From assembly GCF_027347335.1 (NCBI RefSeq), contig NZ_DAIEQX010000052.1: a stretch of DNA of 64,000 nt. One strand, written 5' to 3'. Position numbers and translations under genes: made by a program. Positions within the stretch are counted from its first letter, which is position 1. Every line of letters begins with the position of its first letter. The notes under the pieces were generated by a model. The model saw only the letters and a list, made by a program, of their open reading frames with translations, was not told the origin of the DNA and searched no databases. The stretch comes from Hydrotalea sp021824365 (GTDB taxonomy: Bacteria > Bacteroidota > Bacteroidia > Chitinophagales > Chitinophagaceae). Below are positions 52,587-62,735 of this stretch, in pieces.

Positions 52587-55500
52587 ATGCTTAGTAAAAA
52601 ACTACTGCGAGCCTTTGTATTGCTATTACTGTGCTTGCCGGCAACCTTGATTGCCCAGGTAACCAACAGTAGCATTAAAGGTTTTGTAAAAATGCCTGAC
52701 GGAAAACCTTTAGAAGGTGTTTCCATTACTGCCACACACATTCCTTCAGGAACTGTTTACACTACGGTATCGCGCAAAAGCGGCGAATACACTTTACCAA
52801 ACGTAAGAATTGGCGGCCCCTACAAATTAGAATTTAAATATGTGGGATTAAGGCCGGAGGTGGTTGAGGACTTTTACCTGAATTTGGGTGAACCTTACAT
52901 TGCCAATGTATCTATGCAGGATGTATCGAACAACCTGAGCGAAGTAGTAGTAACCTCACAAGCCCATAGAATTAATACAGACCGTACTGGTGCAACTACC
53001 AGAGTTTCTCAACTACAATTAGCTACCTTGCCAACCATTGGCAGAAGTATTACGGATTTTACACGTATTACACCACAAGCCAACGGTAATGGGTTTGCCG
53101 GTAGAGACGGGCGCTATAATAATGTGGTAATTGATGGTGCTAACTTAAACAACAACTTTGGTTTAAGTTCTGATCCCCTGCCTGGTGGTGGTAGCCAGCC
53201 TATTTCATTAGATGCCATTGAGGAGGTATCTGTAAATATTGCACCTTTTGATGTGCGCCAATCAGGTTTTACCGGTGCCGGTATTTTTGCGGTTACCAAA
53301 AGTGGTACCAACACTTTCCATGGCTCGGCCTATGGGTTGTATAGAAATCAGGATTACAATGGTAAAAAAGTTGGTTCAGTAACACTAACCAATCCCGCTC
53401 CATCAACCAAAAAAATCTATGGCTTTACTTTAGGCGGCCCAATCATCAAAAACAAATTGTTTTTCTTTGCCAATTATGAGCGCGAAGAAAATACTTCTCC
53501 GGGTATTACTTTCTCTCCTACCGGTGGGAGCGGCACAGGAAATATTTCACAGACGCCCATTGATTCTTTAAAAAAATTTGCTGATTTCTTAAAATCACAA
53601 TACAATTTCGATCCGGGTGCTTATGATAACTTTCCAAACTTTGTTACTGCTAATCACAAATTATTAATTAAAGTAGACTGGAACATTAACAAAGTACACA
53701 AACTCAGCGTAAAATACAATGAATTAATTGGTACCGATATGAACCCATTGAATGGAACCAGTATTCCGAATGCAGCACCGTTTTCAGTTGTGGGAAGTAC
53801 CAGCCAGTTAAGCCGTTTACCAAATAACCGCTTTAGCTTACGGTCGATGGCGTTTAGCAATTCAAACTATGGTTTTAAACATTTGGTTAAATCTGGTGCA
53901 ATTGAGTTAAATTCCAATTTCAACAGTCGTTTCTCTAATCAGTTTATAGCCACCATTACAAAAATACAGGATACCAGAACCATACCGGGTGGTGTTGCTT
54001 TCCCAACTATTGACATATTCAATAATAATGGGCAAAACTATATGTCGGCCGGTACTGATCCTTTTACCAGAAACAATAATGTAATTAACGACATTTACAA
54101 TGCTACCAACAATTTTACCTATAATGCCGGTAAACACACCTTAACCTTTGGTGCCACTTATGAGTTCCAACGTGTGGGTAATATGTTCATGCCAGGATCA
54201 GCAAGTTACTATGCTTTTAATTCGTTAAGTGATTTTATGAATAACCGGGCACCTGTATTTTTTTCTTATAACTTTTCATTGGTACCCGGCACACCAGCCG
54301 TATATTCGGCTGATTTAAAAATTGGCCAGTTGGGTGTTTACGCTCAAGACGAGTTTAATGTAAATGATAAATTAAAGATTACTTATGGTTTAAGAATTGA
54401 TAAACCCGTTTACCCCCAACAACCGTTAGAAAACCCAAACATCACGGCTTTAACTTTGCCTGATAAAAATGGTAACCCCACGCATTATAGTACAGGGAAA
54501 TGGCCCAAAAGCACATTATACTTCTCACCCCGTGTAGGTTTTCGGTATAAAATTGATGAAGAGAATTTGGTATTCCGCGGTGGTACCGGATTATTTACCG
54601 GAAGAATACCGTTTGTATTCTTAACCAATATGCCCTCTAACAGCTTCATGTATCAGTCTGGTCAGGCAGTGAATAGTCCTGCTCAATTACAGAACTTCTT
54701 ATTCAACCCTAACCCGGATGCTTACGCCAGTAAGTTTAGCCCTACACCTGGTACATTGCCTAATAATGCCAATATTGTATTAATTGACCCTAATTTTAAA
54801 TTTCCACAGGTATGGCGTTCAAACTTAGCATTCGATAAAAAAATTGGCAAAGGATGGTTAATTACCACTGAGTTTTTGTATACAAAAGATGTAAATGCAG
54901 TAGTAATGCGTAATGCAAACTTAAAAAATCCGGATGGTACTATTAATGGTATTGATTACAGAGGCAGATTCACCTCCACTGCTGCAAGAAGTGTATACAG
55001 CAATATTAATACTGCCATTGTGTTAGAAAACGCCAGCTTAGGTTCAAGCGGTTCTGCTACCTTCCAAATTCAAAAATCGGCAGCAAAAGGTTTTTATGGT
55101 TCATTTGCTTATACCGCCAGTTATGCATCAGAAGTTACCGCCAACCCCGGTTCTCAGGCTACTTCTGTTTGGAACAGCAATGCTACCACCGGAACTCCTA
55201 ATACCGTTCAATTGGCTACTTCATCTTATGTTACGCCACATCGCTTTATTGGTACGCTTTCTTACAGATGGGAATACCTGAACCACTTAGCAACAACTGT
55301 AAGTATTTTTGGCCAATTGGCTAAACAAGGTAATTACAGCTATGTTTATGGTGGTGATATTAACAATGATGGTTTAAGTGGAATTGATTTGATGTACCTT
55401 CCCAAAGACCCATCACAAGTTATCTTTGTTCAATCAGGAAGCTCTTTTACCCCTGCACAACAAGCTGCTGCTTTTCAACAGTTTATTCAAAACACACCCT

Positions 55501-55856
55501 ACCTTAATAATAATAAAGGAAAGAATGCGGAAAGAAATGCAGCTTACTTACCCTGGTTAAGTACGTTTGACGTAAGAATTTTGCAAGATTTTTATGCTAA
55601 AGTAGGCGATAAAAAACACACTTTGCAATTGTCAGTTGACATTTTGAATGCAGGTAACCTGATTAATAAAATGTGGGGCGTTCGTCAGCAAACCACTACC
55701 ACACAACCTTTGATATTTAGAGGTTTAGATAGTCAGGGCAGACCCACCTTTAACATGCAAACTTTAAATAGACAATTAGTTACCAAACCTTGGCAAAACT
55801 CATTAAGCACATTTAGCACATGGGGCATGCAATTAGGTTTGAAATACTTTTTTTAA
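52587..55856 (+). CDS. TonB-dependent receptor, Oar-like (copy 1)
   Basis: This is an outer-membrane receptor of 1089 residues with a signal peptide (1-23). A carboxypeptidase-regulatory-like beta domain covers about 30-115 (GFVKMPDGKPLEGVSITAT). The plug domain (about 120-250) has RSITDFTRITPQANG and NVVIDGANLNNNFGLSS. A large barrel ends in QLGLKYFF with the terminal Phe used for BAM recognition. DGANLNNNFGLSS and SLDAIEEVSVNIAPFDVRQ are Oar-family hallmarks. It has its own promoter and a terminator after it. It is homologous throughout to copy 2 downstream. The substrate is unknown; Oar-like proteins are linked to surface adhesion or protein export in some Bacteroidota. Confidence 0.9.
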   Translation: MLSKKLLRAFVLLLLCLPATLIAQVTNSSIKGFVKMPDGKPLEGVSITATHIPSGTVYTTVSRKSGEYTLPNVRIGGPYKLEFKYVGLRPEVVEDFYLNLGEPYIANVSMQDVSNNLSEVVVTSQAHRINTDRTGATTRVSQLQLATLPTIGRSITDFTRITPQANGNGFAGRDGRYNNVVIDGANLNNNFGLSSDPLPGGGSQPISLDAIEEVSVNIAPFDVRQSGFTGAGIFAVTKSGTNTFHGSAYGLYRNQDYNGKKVGSVTLTNPAPSTKKIYGFTLGGPIIKNKLFFFANYEREENTSPGITFSPTGGSGTGNISQTPIDSLKKFADFLKSQYNFDPGAYDNFPNFVTANHKLLIKVDWNINKVHKLSVKYNELIGTDMNPLNGTSIPNAAPFSVVGSTSQLSRLPNNRFSLRSMAFSNSNYGFKHLVKSGAIELNSNFNSRFSNQFIATITKIQDTRTIPGGVAFPTIDIFNNNGQNYMSAGTDPFTRNNNVINDIYNATNNFTYNAGKHTLTFGATYEFQRVGNMFMPGSASYYAFNSLSDFMNNRAPVFFSYNFSLVPGTPAVYSADLKIGQLGVYAQDEFNVNDKLKITYGLRIDKPVYPQQPLENPNITALTLPDKNGNPTHYSTGKWPKSTLYFSPRVGFRYKIDEENLVFRGGTGLFTGRIPFVFLTNMPSNSFMYQSGQAVNSPAQLQNFLFNPNPDAYASKFSPTPGTLPNNANIVLIDPNFKFPQVWRSNLAFDKKIGKGWLITTEFLYTKDVNAVVMRNANLKNPDGTINGIDYRGRFTSTAARSVYSNINTAIVLENASLGSSGSATFQIQKSAAKGFYGSFAYTASYASEVTANPGSQATSVWNSNATTGTPNTVQLATSSYVTPHRFIGTLSYRWEYLNHLATTVSIFGQLAKQGNYSYVYGGDINNDGLSGIDLMYLPKDPSQVIFVQSGSSFTPAQQAAAFQQFIQNTPYLNNNKGKNAERNAAYLPWLSTFDVRILQDFYAKVGDKKHTLQLSVDILNAGNLINKMWGVRQQTTTTQPLIFRGLDSQGRPTFNMQTLNRQLVTKPWQNSLSTFSTWGMQLGLKYFF

Positions 55857-55889
55857 AATTGAACTTAAATAAATTAAATTTTTATTATA

Positions 55890-55918
55890 AAGCCCTGAAA
55901 TATTCGGGGCTTCAGTTT
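55890..55918 (+). terminator. Intrinsic terminator after Oar-like copy 1
   Basis: The stem AAGCCCTGAA / TTCGGGGCTT (one G-T pair, 3-base loop) is followed by TTCAGTTTTTT, 33 bp after the stop. It separates the two receptor genes, so copy 2 probably has its own promoter. Confidence 0.75.
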
Positions 55919-56024
55919 TTTAACGAAATATTTGCGTTTTGTTAATAAAACGGTAACATGGCTATAAAGCTATGTTAAAAGTTAACCTTCAAATTTGCAC
56001 CTGAAATTAATAAACTCAAATCAC

Positions 56025-59000
56025 ATGTTCAAAAAACTACTACTTATGTTAGCCCTGTTTATTGGGGCCATTAGTTATGTACAAGCTCAGGAAACCACTT
56101 CGGATGTACAGGGAAGGGTTACTGATGGCGGTAATCCGATAGCCGGTGCTGTTGTTACGGCTATTCACCTACCCACCGGTACCAAATATGTTACCACATC
56201 CCGCAAAGATGGCCGTTATAATTTAGCCAATATGAAAATAGGTGGCCCATACCAGATTTCCGTTTCTTTTTTAGGTTACAGAACAGAACAACAAGACAAT
56301 ATTTTTTTAGTACTTGGTCAGGAATTTAAAGCCGACTTTTCATTAACCCAAACCAGTAATGAACTGAAAACGGTTGAAGTAAAAGGGTTAAGGCAGGATA
56401 AAGTATTCAATACCGGCCATACCGGTAGCCAGGAAATTATTAGCCGGAGCCAAATTGAACGCTTACCCACCATTAACCGTAGCTTACAGGATTTTACCCG
56501 TTTAACGCCTTCCGCTAATGGTTTAAGCTTTGGAGGTATGAATAGTTCATACAACAACATTACCGTAGATGGTGCCAATTTCAATAATGCATTTGGCCTT
56601 TCCTCAGTTTTAGGCGGACAAACCAATTCTCAACCCATCAGCTTAGATGCCATCGAACAAATTCAGGTAAACATTTCTCCCTACGACGTTCGTCAGGGTG
56701 GATTTGCCGGTGCAGGTGTTAACACCGTTACCCGCGGTGGTACCAATCAGGTAAAAGGTTCTGTTTACACCTATATCAGAACTCCGGGATTACAGGGTTA
56801 TAATGTTAGAACCAATACCGTACCACGCCCAAGTTATACCTACAACTTACGTGGCGCATCAATTGGAGCTCCAATTATTAAAAATAAATTATTCATTTTT
56901 GTAAGTGCAGAGCAAGAAAGAATTAGCCAGCCGGCTACCACTTTTGTGGCTGCCAAACCCGGACAGGCACCTGTACCCGGTGTGGTTTCTCAAGCCGTTG
57001 CAGATACTTTAGATGCATTAAAAAACTTTCTGATTCAAAAATACAATTACAATCCTGGCAATTACCAAAACTATAACTATAATACTTATAGTGATAAATT
57101 GACAGCACGTTTGGATTGGAACGTAGGTAAAAACAGTACGTTTACATTAAAGTACAATTACCTGAAATCTTATCGCGATATTTCAGCCAGTAACAGTGGA
57201 GCACCCAATGGCAACCGCCAGCCGAGCAATACAGGTTTACCCTTTAGTGGTAGTGGTTATAGAATCAATAATAACTTCAACATTGTAATTGGTGAATTAA
57301 ATACCCGTTTCAGCAATCGGGTTTCTAACAAATTACAAGTTGGTTATACTGCTCTAAGAGATTTTAGATCAAGCCTTTCAGGTGCAGATTTTCCATTGGT
57401 AGATATCTTGAATGGTTTAGGTCAAAGCTATACCGCATTTGGTTATGAGCCATTTACTTATAACAACGTTTTAAATACTAATGTATTCCAGTTTTCAGAT
57501 ATTGTAACTGTCTATAAGGGCAACCATGAAATTACTTTGGGTACACAGAACTACATTAAACGTTTTAAAAATGGTTTTTCACCTAACTATGCCGGTGCTT
57601 ATCAATTTAATAATTTGACGGATTTTTATAACAGTGCTATGAATGGCGCACCAACTGCGGCAAACTATACTTTATCGTATGCGCTGAATAAAGATGGCTC
57701 CTTCCCATTTGCACAGGTAGGTTCAAATGAACTGGGTTTCTTTGCACAAGACAAATGGCGTGCGAAAGATAACTTAACTGTTACTTATGGTTTAAGATTT
57801 GATTTACCCATCTTCACCAATAGTTTTACAGCCAACCCCTATGCTTCTCAATTAGCATTTAGAGATGGAAAAACCTACAATGTAGGTAATAAACCAGGTA
57901 ACAATTTGTTGGTTTCGCCAAGATTAGGGGTGAACTGGGATGTATTCCACGACCACAAAACACAGGTACGTGGTGGTATTGGTTTATTTGCAGGCCCCCC
58001 TCCATTTGTATGGATTAGCAATCAGGCCAGCAACAACGGCGTATTGTTTGGTTCTTTCTTCCAACTTAAAACTAACCCTGCCACAGGGCAACCCTGGGTA
58101 TTTAGTCCCAATATTAATACCTACAGGCCTTCAGCAACTGCACCGAATACTCGCTACAACTTAGTATTTACCGATCCTAAGTTTAAATACCCACAGGTAA
58201 TGAAATTAAGTGCGGCTGTTGACCAAAAATTACCCGGCAATATTGTGGCCACTTTTGAATACACCTTCTCAAAAGATGTGAATGCCGTTTATTTCCAAAA
58301 CGTGAATTTACCTTCAACCGGTACCCCGTTAGTTGGGCCAGATAACCGTTTGCGTTATTCTTCTAAACAAATATGGTCTGGTGCCGGAGGTGCTACTGTA
58401 ACCAATCCTAATATTAGTAGTGCCATTTTAATGGCCAATACCAATAAAGGTTACGCTTATACGGCAACTGCTCAGTTCCAACGTTCCGTTAAAAATTTAA
58501 CTACCAGCATTGCTTATACCTACAGCCAGGCTAAAAATGTAAATGATGGTGGTTCTATTGCACAAAGTATGTGGAGAGACAGGCCAACGTACGGCGACTT
58601 AAACTCTGATGAATTAGGTTATGCCGGTTATTACCAACCGCACCGTGTTATTGGTTATGCGCAATACCGCTTTGAATATGGAAAACATTATGCCACTTCA
58701 GTAGGCTTGGTGTTTGAAGCTGCTACTGCAGGTGTAGGTTCATACACTTATCAGGGCGATTTAGTAAACGGCGGTACCGGCGGTAACAGTTCATTAATTT
58801 ACATTCCGAAAACACAATCAGATATTGTTTTAGTACCTGTAAATACCGGCGGTGGTAGCATTACCGATACCCGCACTCCAAATATTATTTGGAACCAACT
58901 GAATAACTTTATTCAACAAGACCCCTACATGAGCAAACACAGAGGTCAATATGCCGAAAGAAATGCCATTGTATTACCCTGGTACAAACATGTTGATTTA

Positions 59001-59306
59001 AACGTTACACAAGATTTTTATGTAAAATCCGGTAAAACCAAACATACCATTCGTTTAACTTTTGACCTGATTAACTTAGGTAATTTCTTAAATCCGAACT
59101 GGGGTGTTGTTAAAACATTCAGTAATCCTTCCTTCCTGAAATTTGAAGGTATTGCCCAATCTGGTGTAAATGCAGGAAAACCCATGTTCTCCTTCCTGTA
59201 TCAGGATCCTAAAAACCAAATTCCTTTAGTAAATAGTTTTCAGGATAACACCAGCATCTTCTCTCGTTGGCAGGGACAAATTGGTGTACGCTATTTATTT
59301 AACTAA
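56025..59306 (+). CDS. TonB-dependent receptor, Oar-like (copy 2)
   Basis: This is a second outer-membrane receptor with the same layout as copy 1. A signal peptide (ending VQAQ) precedes a carboxypeptidase-regulatory-like domain (VQGRVTDGGNPIAGAVVTAI). The plug has RSLQDFTRLTPSANG, NITVDGANFNNAFGLSS and SLDAIEQIQVNISPYDVRQ. The barrel ends in QIGVRYLFN. I chose the ATG at 56025 because MFKKLLLMLALFIGA is a normal signal; the in-frame ATG at 55995 adds 10 polar residues. The length is then 1093 residues. A tandem duplication with later divergence is the simplest origin. Confidence 0.9.
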   Translation: MFKKLLLMLALFIGAISYVQAQETTSDVQGRVTDGGNPIAGAVVTAIHLPTGTKYVTTSRKDGRYNLANMKIGGPYQISVSFLGYRTEQQDNIFLVLGQEFKADFSLTQTSNELKTVEVKGLRQDKVFNTGHTGSQEIISRSQIERLPTINRSLQDFTRLTPSANGLSFGGMNSSYNNITVDGANFNNAFGLSSVLGGQTNSQPISLDAIEQIQVNISPYDVRQGGFAGAGVNTVTRGGTNQVKGSVYTYIRTPGLQGYNVRTNTVPRPSYTYNLRGASIGAPIIKNKLFIFVSAEQERISQPATTFVAAKPGQAPVPGVVSQAVADTLDALKNFLIQKYNYNPGNYQNYNYNTYSDKLTARLDWNVGKNSTFTLKYNYLKSYRDISASNSGAPNGNRQPSNTGLPFSGSGYRINNNFNIVIGELNTRFSNRVSNKLQVGYTALRDFRSSLSGADFPLVDILNGLGQSYTAFGYEPFTYNNVLNTNVFQFSDIVTVYKGNHEITLGTQNYIKRFKNGFSPNYAGAYQFNNLTDFYNSAMNGAPTAANYTLSYALNKDGSFPFAQVGSNELGFFAQDKWRAKDNLTVTYGLRFDLPIFTNSFTANPYASQLAFRDGKTYNVGNKPGNNLLVSPRLGVNWDVFHDHKTQVRGGIGLFAGPPPFVWISNQASNNGVLFGSFFQLKTNPATGQPWVFSPNINTYRPSATAPNTRYNLVFTDPKFKYPQVMKLSAAVDQKLPGNIVATFEYTFSKDVNAVYFQNVNLPSTGTPLVGPDNRLRYSSKQIWSGAGGATVTNPNISSAILMANTNKGYAYTATAQFQRSVKNLTTSIAYTYSQAKNVNDGGSIAQSMWRDRPTYGDLNSDELGYAGYYQPHRVIGYAQYRFEYGKHYATSVGLVFEAATAGVGSYTYQGDLVNGGTGGNSSLIYIPKTQSDIVLVPVNTGGGSITDTRTPNIIWNQLNNFIQQDPYMSKHRGQYAERNAIVLPWYKHVDLNVTQDFYVKSGKTKHTIRLTFDLINLGNFLNPNWGVVKTFSNPSFLKFEGIAQSGVNAGKPMFSFLYQDPKNQIPLVNSFQDNTSIFSRWQGQIGVRYLFN

Positions 59307-59328
59307 GCAACCCTGCCGATTACAAATT

Positions 59329-59362
59329 AAAAACCTGTTAGCTTTTACTAACAGGTTTTTTT
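59329..59362. terminator. Bidirectional intrinsic terminator after Oar-like copy 2
   Basis: The stem AAACCTGTTAG / CTAACAGGTTT has a 6-base loop and a T8 tract. It lies between the convergent receptor and esterase genes (stops at 59306 and 59381) and fits both strands. Confidence 0.9.
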
Positions 59363-59380
59363 TATGATAAAAACTCCAAT

Positions 59381-60196
59381 TTACCTACCCCAACCCCATT
59401 CTAAAAATTCATTCATAGCATTAGCCCAGGTAGCCACATCGTGTTTTCCGTCTTCAACCAATAAATAGTGAATGTGCGCATTGGTGTAACCTTTTGCTTT
59501 TAATGCAATCATTAAATCCAGTGTATCGTCAACACTATCAATCACGCCGTTTTTATTACGGTCGGTAGTTTCATCTAAAGCACCACATTGCAAAAAAAAC
59601 TGTAACCATGGAAAAAAACCACCATTACGTACCTGTAAGTGCATCAGTCTGTCTGTTTCATTATTATACCCATTCTCGTATGATTTTCTTCGCCACCATA
59701 AACTTCCACTAAAAATGCCCACTTTAGCAAATTCAGTTGCATGGTTCCATACAATATCCAAGGCACTTAAGCCGCCTAATGAAAATCCTGCAAAAGCCTT
59801 TTCTTTAAAGGAAGGTGCATGAAAAAATTTTCGAATAAATGGCAATAATTCATCAAAAATAAATTTATGATATAATCCTGCTTTATCACCCCTCCCCAAA
59901 TAATCGGCGCTATAAGCAACACCATATTCGCGTTTGCGTTCTTCTCCACAATAAATACCGATACATAAAACAGGTACTAGTTTGTCCTTTGCATATAATT
60001 GATTGAATTGTTGTTGCAATGGTATTTTAACTAAATCCTGCCCATCATTTACCAATAGTAAACTCACATCTTCTAAGGTGTGGAATTGTGGAGGAATATA
60101 TACATCAATTACCACCTCTCTTTCTAAATAAAGAGAATATAGTGTGCTTTGTTTCACTACTACTTCTGTAGCATGATGAATGGTTTCAATTGGCAT
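59381..60196 (-). CDS. Alpha/beta-hydrolase esterase of the enterochelin-esterase-like family
   Basis: This is a cytoplasmic alpha/beta hydrolase of 271 residues without a signal peptide. The nucleophile elbow FAGFSLGGLSALDI lies near residues 139-152, with the Ser in G-x-S-x-G. DVYIPPQFHTLEDVSLLLVNDGQD (in part) is the strand that leads into the fold, and the likely catalytic His is in VEDGKHDVATWANAM near the C-terminus. The family includes enterochelin esterases and mycolyl-transferase-like enzymes. It is divergent from the ATP-grasp and YbdK-type genes, with which it may act. The substrate is unknown. Confidence 0.85.
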   Translation of the reverse strand: MPIETIHHATEVVVKQSTLYSLYLEREVVIDVYIPPQFHTLEDVSLLLVNDGQDLVKIPLQQQFNQLYAKDKLVPVLCIGIYCGEERKREYGVAYSADYLGRGDKAGLYHKFIFDELLPFIRKFFHAPSFKEKAFAGFSLGGLSALDIVWNHATEFAKVGIFSGSLWWRRKSYENGYNNETDRLMHLQVRNGGFFPWLQFFLQCGALDETTDRNKNGVIDSVDDTLDLMIALKAKGYTNAHIHYLLVEDGKHDVATWANAMNEFLEWGWGR

Positions 60197-60462
60197 ATCT
60201 TCAAAAATAATGTATCTGCAATTGCTTTCCCAATTTTCCGGTAAACTAATAGTTTAAAGGGTTACATTGTTACATTACAGTAAACATTCAATTGTTCAAT
60301 GAATGAACCAACCGATACATTCAACAACTACCAAAAAAATAAAATTGAAATAATGTGGTTGCTGTATTAATAATTTACTTATTTTAATAGCAGCATCTTT
60401 TAAACTTGCAGTGATACATTTAAAAGTTATTTTTATTGACACTATCAGACAATAGATATATT

Positions 60463-61416
60463 ATGAAAAAAATTGATATATTTTTTGGTAAAGAAAGAAG
60501 CTTTCCTGAAGCCATTATTCAACGCATTAATAGCAAACAAATACCCGATATTACTGCGGAGCCTGTATTAATTAGTAAAGTTATACAGGGTGAAGACTCA
60601 GGCTATAGCGTTATCATAGATAGAATTAGTCAGGATGTGCCATTTTACCGGGCCTTTTTAAAAAACGCTGCATTATGTGGAACAGCAGTAATTAATAATC
60701 CGTTTTGGTGGAGTGCCGATGAAAAATTTTTCAATAATTGTCTGGCAAAAAAAATAAATGTACCTGTTCCTAAAACAGTTATTCTACCCTCCAAATCTTT
60801 GCCCGATGATACAACAGATGCCTCGTTTTCTAATTTGGCATATCCATTAGACTGGGATCATATTTTCGGTTATGTAGGATTTCCTGCCTACATGAAACCC
60901 TTTGCCGGCGGAGGTTGGAAGCATGTTTTTAAATTAGAAACCAAAGATATTTTTTTTGAAAAATACAACACTACCGGCCAGTTAGTGATGTTATTACAGG
61001 AAGAAATTGTATTTGAAGAATACTACCGCTGTTATTGCATAGGTAGAAAACATGTTCGTATTATGCCCTATGAACCACGCAATCCGCACCATTTGCGTTA
61101 TGATGCCCATTTTAAGCCATCGGCAGAAAAACTGCAGGAAATGACAGAAATAGTGCTTCGTGTTAATCAATATCTGGGTTACGATTTTAATACGGTAGAA
61201 TTAGCAGTTCGTAACGGTATACCCTTTGCGATAGATTTTTGTAACCCTGCTCCTGATGCAGATAAACAAAGTGTTGGTGAAGAAAATTTTGAGTGGGTAG
61301 TTGAAACGGCTGCCAACTTTGCTATTGAGCGTGCTCAACAACAACAACCCGGAAAAGATAATTTAACCTGGGGTGAATATTTAAAAAGAAGTACCACCCA
61401 AACAAAACTTTTTTAA
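60463..61416 (+). CDS. ATP-grasp-type ligase-like protein
   Basis: The protein has 317 residues and no signal or membrane segment. ATP-grasp-like features are the central GYVGFPAYMKPFAGGGWKHV, where a Lys could bind ATP, MLLQEEIVFEEYYRCYCIG, and the metal-binding ELAVRNGIPFAIDFCNPAPD near residue 245. The N-terminal IDIFFGKERSFPEAIIQRIN is typical of this small Bacteroidota family. The ATG at 60463 is chosen; a TTG at 60436 could add nine residues. It is followed 41 bp later by a YbdK-type ligase, and the two probably make one product. The acid and amine substrates are unknown. Confidence 0.78.
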   Translation: MKKIDIFFGKERSFPEAIIQRINSKQIPDITAEPVLISKVIQGEDSGYSVIIDRISQDVPFYRAFLKNAALCGTAVINNPFWWSADEKFFNNCLAKKINVPVPKTVILPSKSLPDDTTDASFSNLAYPLDWDHIFGYVGFPAYMKPFAGGGWKHVFKLETKDIFFEKYNTTGQLVMLLQEEIVFEEYYRCYCIGRKHVRIMPYEPRNPHHLRYDAHFKPSAEKLQEMTEIVLRVNQYLGYDFNTVELAVRNGIPFAIDFCNPAPDADKQSVGEENFEWVVETAANFAIERAQQQQPGKDNLTWGEYLKRSTTQTKLF

Positions 61417-61457
61417 TTGCATTCATCAGGTAATTTGTAATGATTTAAACCCGCCTT

Positions 61458-62567
61458 ATGCCAACTCCTAACTTTCATCAATTTACATTAGGTATTGAAG
61501 AAGAATATATGGTAATAGACCCCGTTACCAGAGAGTTGAAAAGCCATGAACAAAAAATTGTGGTAGAAGGGCAAAAGCTTTTAAAAGATAAGGTGAAAGC
61601 AGAAATGCATCAGGCTGTAGTAGAGGTGGGAACCGATATTTGCAAAAACGCACAAGAAGCTTTAGAAGATGTAGCATCACTGCGTGGAAATATTGCGGCT
61701 ATTGCGCATGACATGGGCTTAGGAGTTGGTGCAGCGGGCACACACCCATTCAGCCATTGGAATAGTCAGTTAATTACCAATCACGACCGTTACCATCAAA
61801 TTGTGAATGAATTGCAGGAAGCCGCTCGTAGTAATTTAATTTTTGGGTTGCATGTGCATGTAGGGGTAGAAGATAGAAAAATGGCCATTCACATTGCCAA
61901 TAGTGCCCGTTATTTTTTACCGCATGTATATGCTTTAAGCACCAATTCTCCCTTTTGGGAAGGCCGATTTACCGGCTACAAATCATTTCGCTCTAAGATT
62001 TTTGATAAATTCCCCCGAACCGGCATACCCGATCATTTTCAAAGTATTGAAGCCTATGAAGCTTATGTAAACCTGCTGATAAAAACCAATTGCATTGATA
62101 ATGCCAAAAAAATATGGTGGGATGTAAGGGTGCATCCTTTCTTCAATACGGTTGAATTTCGTATTTGTGATGTGCCGTTAAAAATAAAGGAAACCATTGC
62201 TATTGCTGCCTTATTCCAAGCCATTTGTGCTAAATTATATTTATTACGTAACCAAAATCTCAACTTCATATCCTACCAGCGTGCACTCATCAACGAAAAC
62301 AAATGGCGGGCCAGCCGTTATGGTATTGATAGTATGCTGATTGATTTTGGTAAAGAAACCGAAGTACCTACCCGGCAACTGATGTTAGAACTGTTAGATT
62401 TTGTGGATGATGTGGTAGATGAATTAGATGCCCGTGAAGCCCTGCAATACATTCACACCATTTTACAGGAAGGCACCGGAGCCGATAAACAAATTCAGGT
62501 TTACCAAACCACCAATAGTTTACAAACAGTGGTTGATTTTATTCAATCCCAATTCCTTTTACGTTAG
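61458..62567 (+). CDS. YbdK-type carboxylate-amine ligase (GCS2 family)
   Basis: This ATP-dependent ligase is related to glutamate-cysteine ligase. The 369 residues have the family start FTLGIEEEYMVIDPVTREL with the metal-binding Glu residues, ARSNLIFGLHVHVGVEDR with the two His, NSPFWEGRFTGYKSFRSKIF and WWDVRVHPFFNTVEFRICD. The E. coli YbdK forms gamma-glutamylcysteine only weakly, so the true substrate of the family is uncertain. It is in an apparent operon with the ATP-grasp protein. Confidence 0.88.
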   Translation: MPTPNFHQFTLGIEEEYMVIDPVTRELKSHEQKIVVEGQKLLKDKVKAEMHQAVVEVGTDICKNAQEALEDVASLRGNIAAIAHDMGLGVGAAGTHPFSHWNSQLITNHDRYHQIVNELQEAARSNLIFGLHVHVGVEDRKMAIHIANSARYFLPHVYALSTNSPFWEGRFTGYKSFRSKIFDKFPRTGIPDHFQSIEAYEAYVNLLIKTNCIDNAKKIWWDVRVHPFFNTVEFRICDVPLKIKETIAIAALFQAICAKLYLLRNQNLNFISYQRALINENKWRASRYGIDSMLIDFGKETEVPTRQLMLELLDFVDDVVDELDAREALQYIHTILQEGTGADKQIQVYQTTNSLQTVVDFIQSQFLLR

Positions 62568-62735
62568 CCATTTCCGGTTTATTTTCAACCTATTTAAACA
62601 ATAAACCAACCTTAACAGTCTATTTTGTTAACATTTATGTGTAATAAGGTAATTTTATAAAAAATCAGTTAATGAAGCAGCAGTATATTGTTGTAAGGCA
62701 TCTGATGATTGTTAACATATATAAACCTGCCCCCG

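Noticed and set aside
55925..56024. Promoter of Oar-like copy 2
   Set aside because: CAAATTTG resembles a -7 element with one mismatch, but no TTG lies within 17-23 bp upstream, so the call is too weak.
60436..60462. TTG start for the ATP-grasp protein
   Set aside because: The ATG at 60463 directly precedes the KKIDIFFGKERSF family start; the nine extra residues look like leader sequence.
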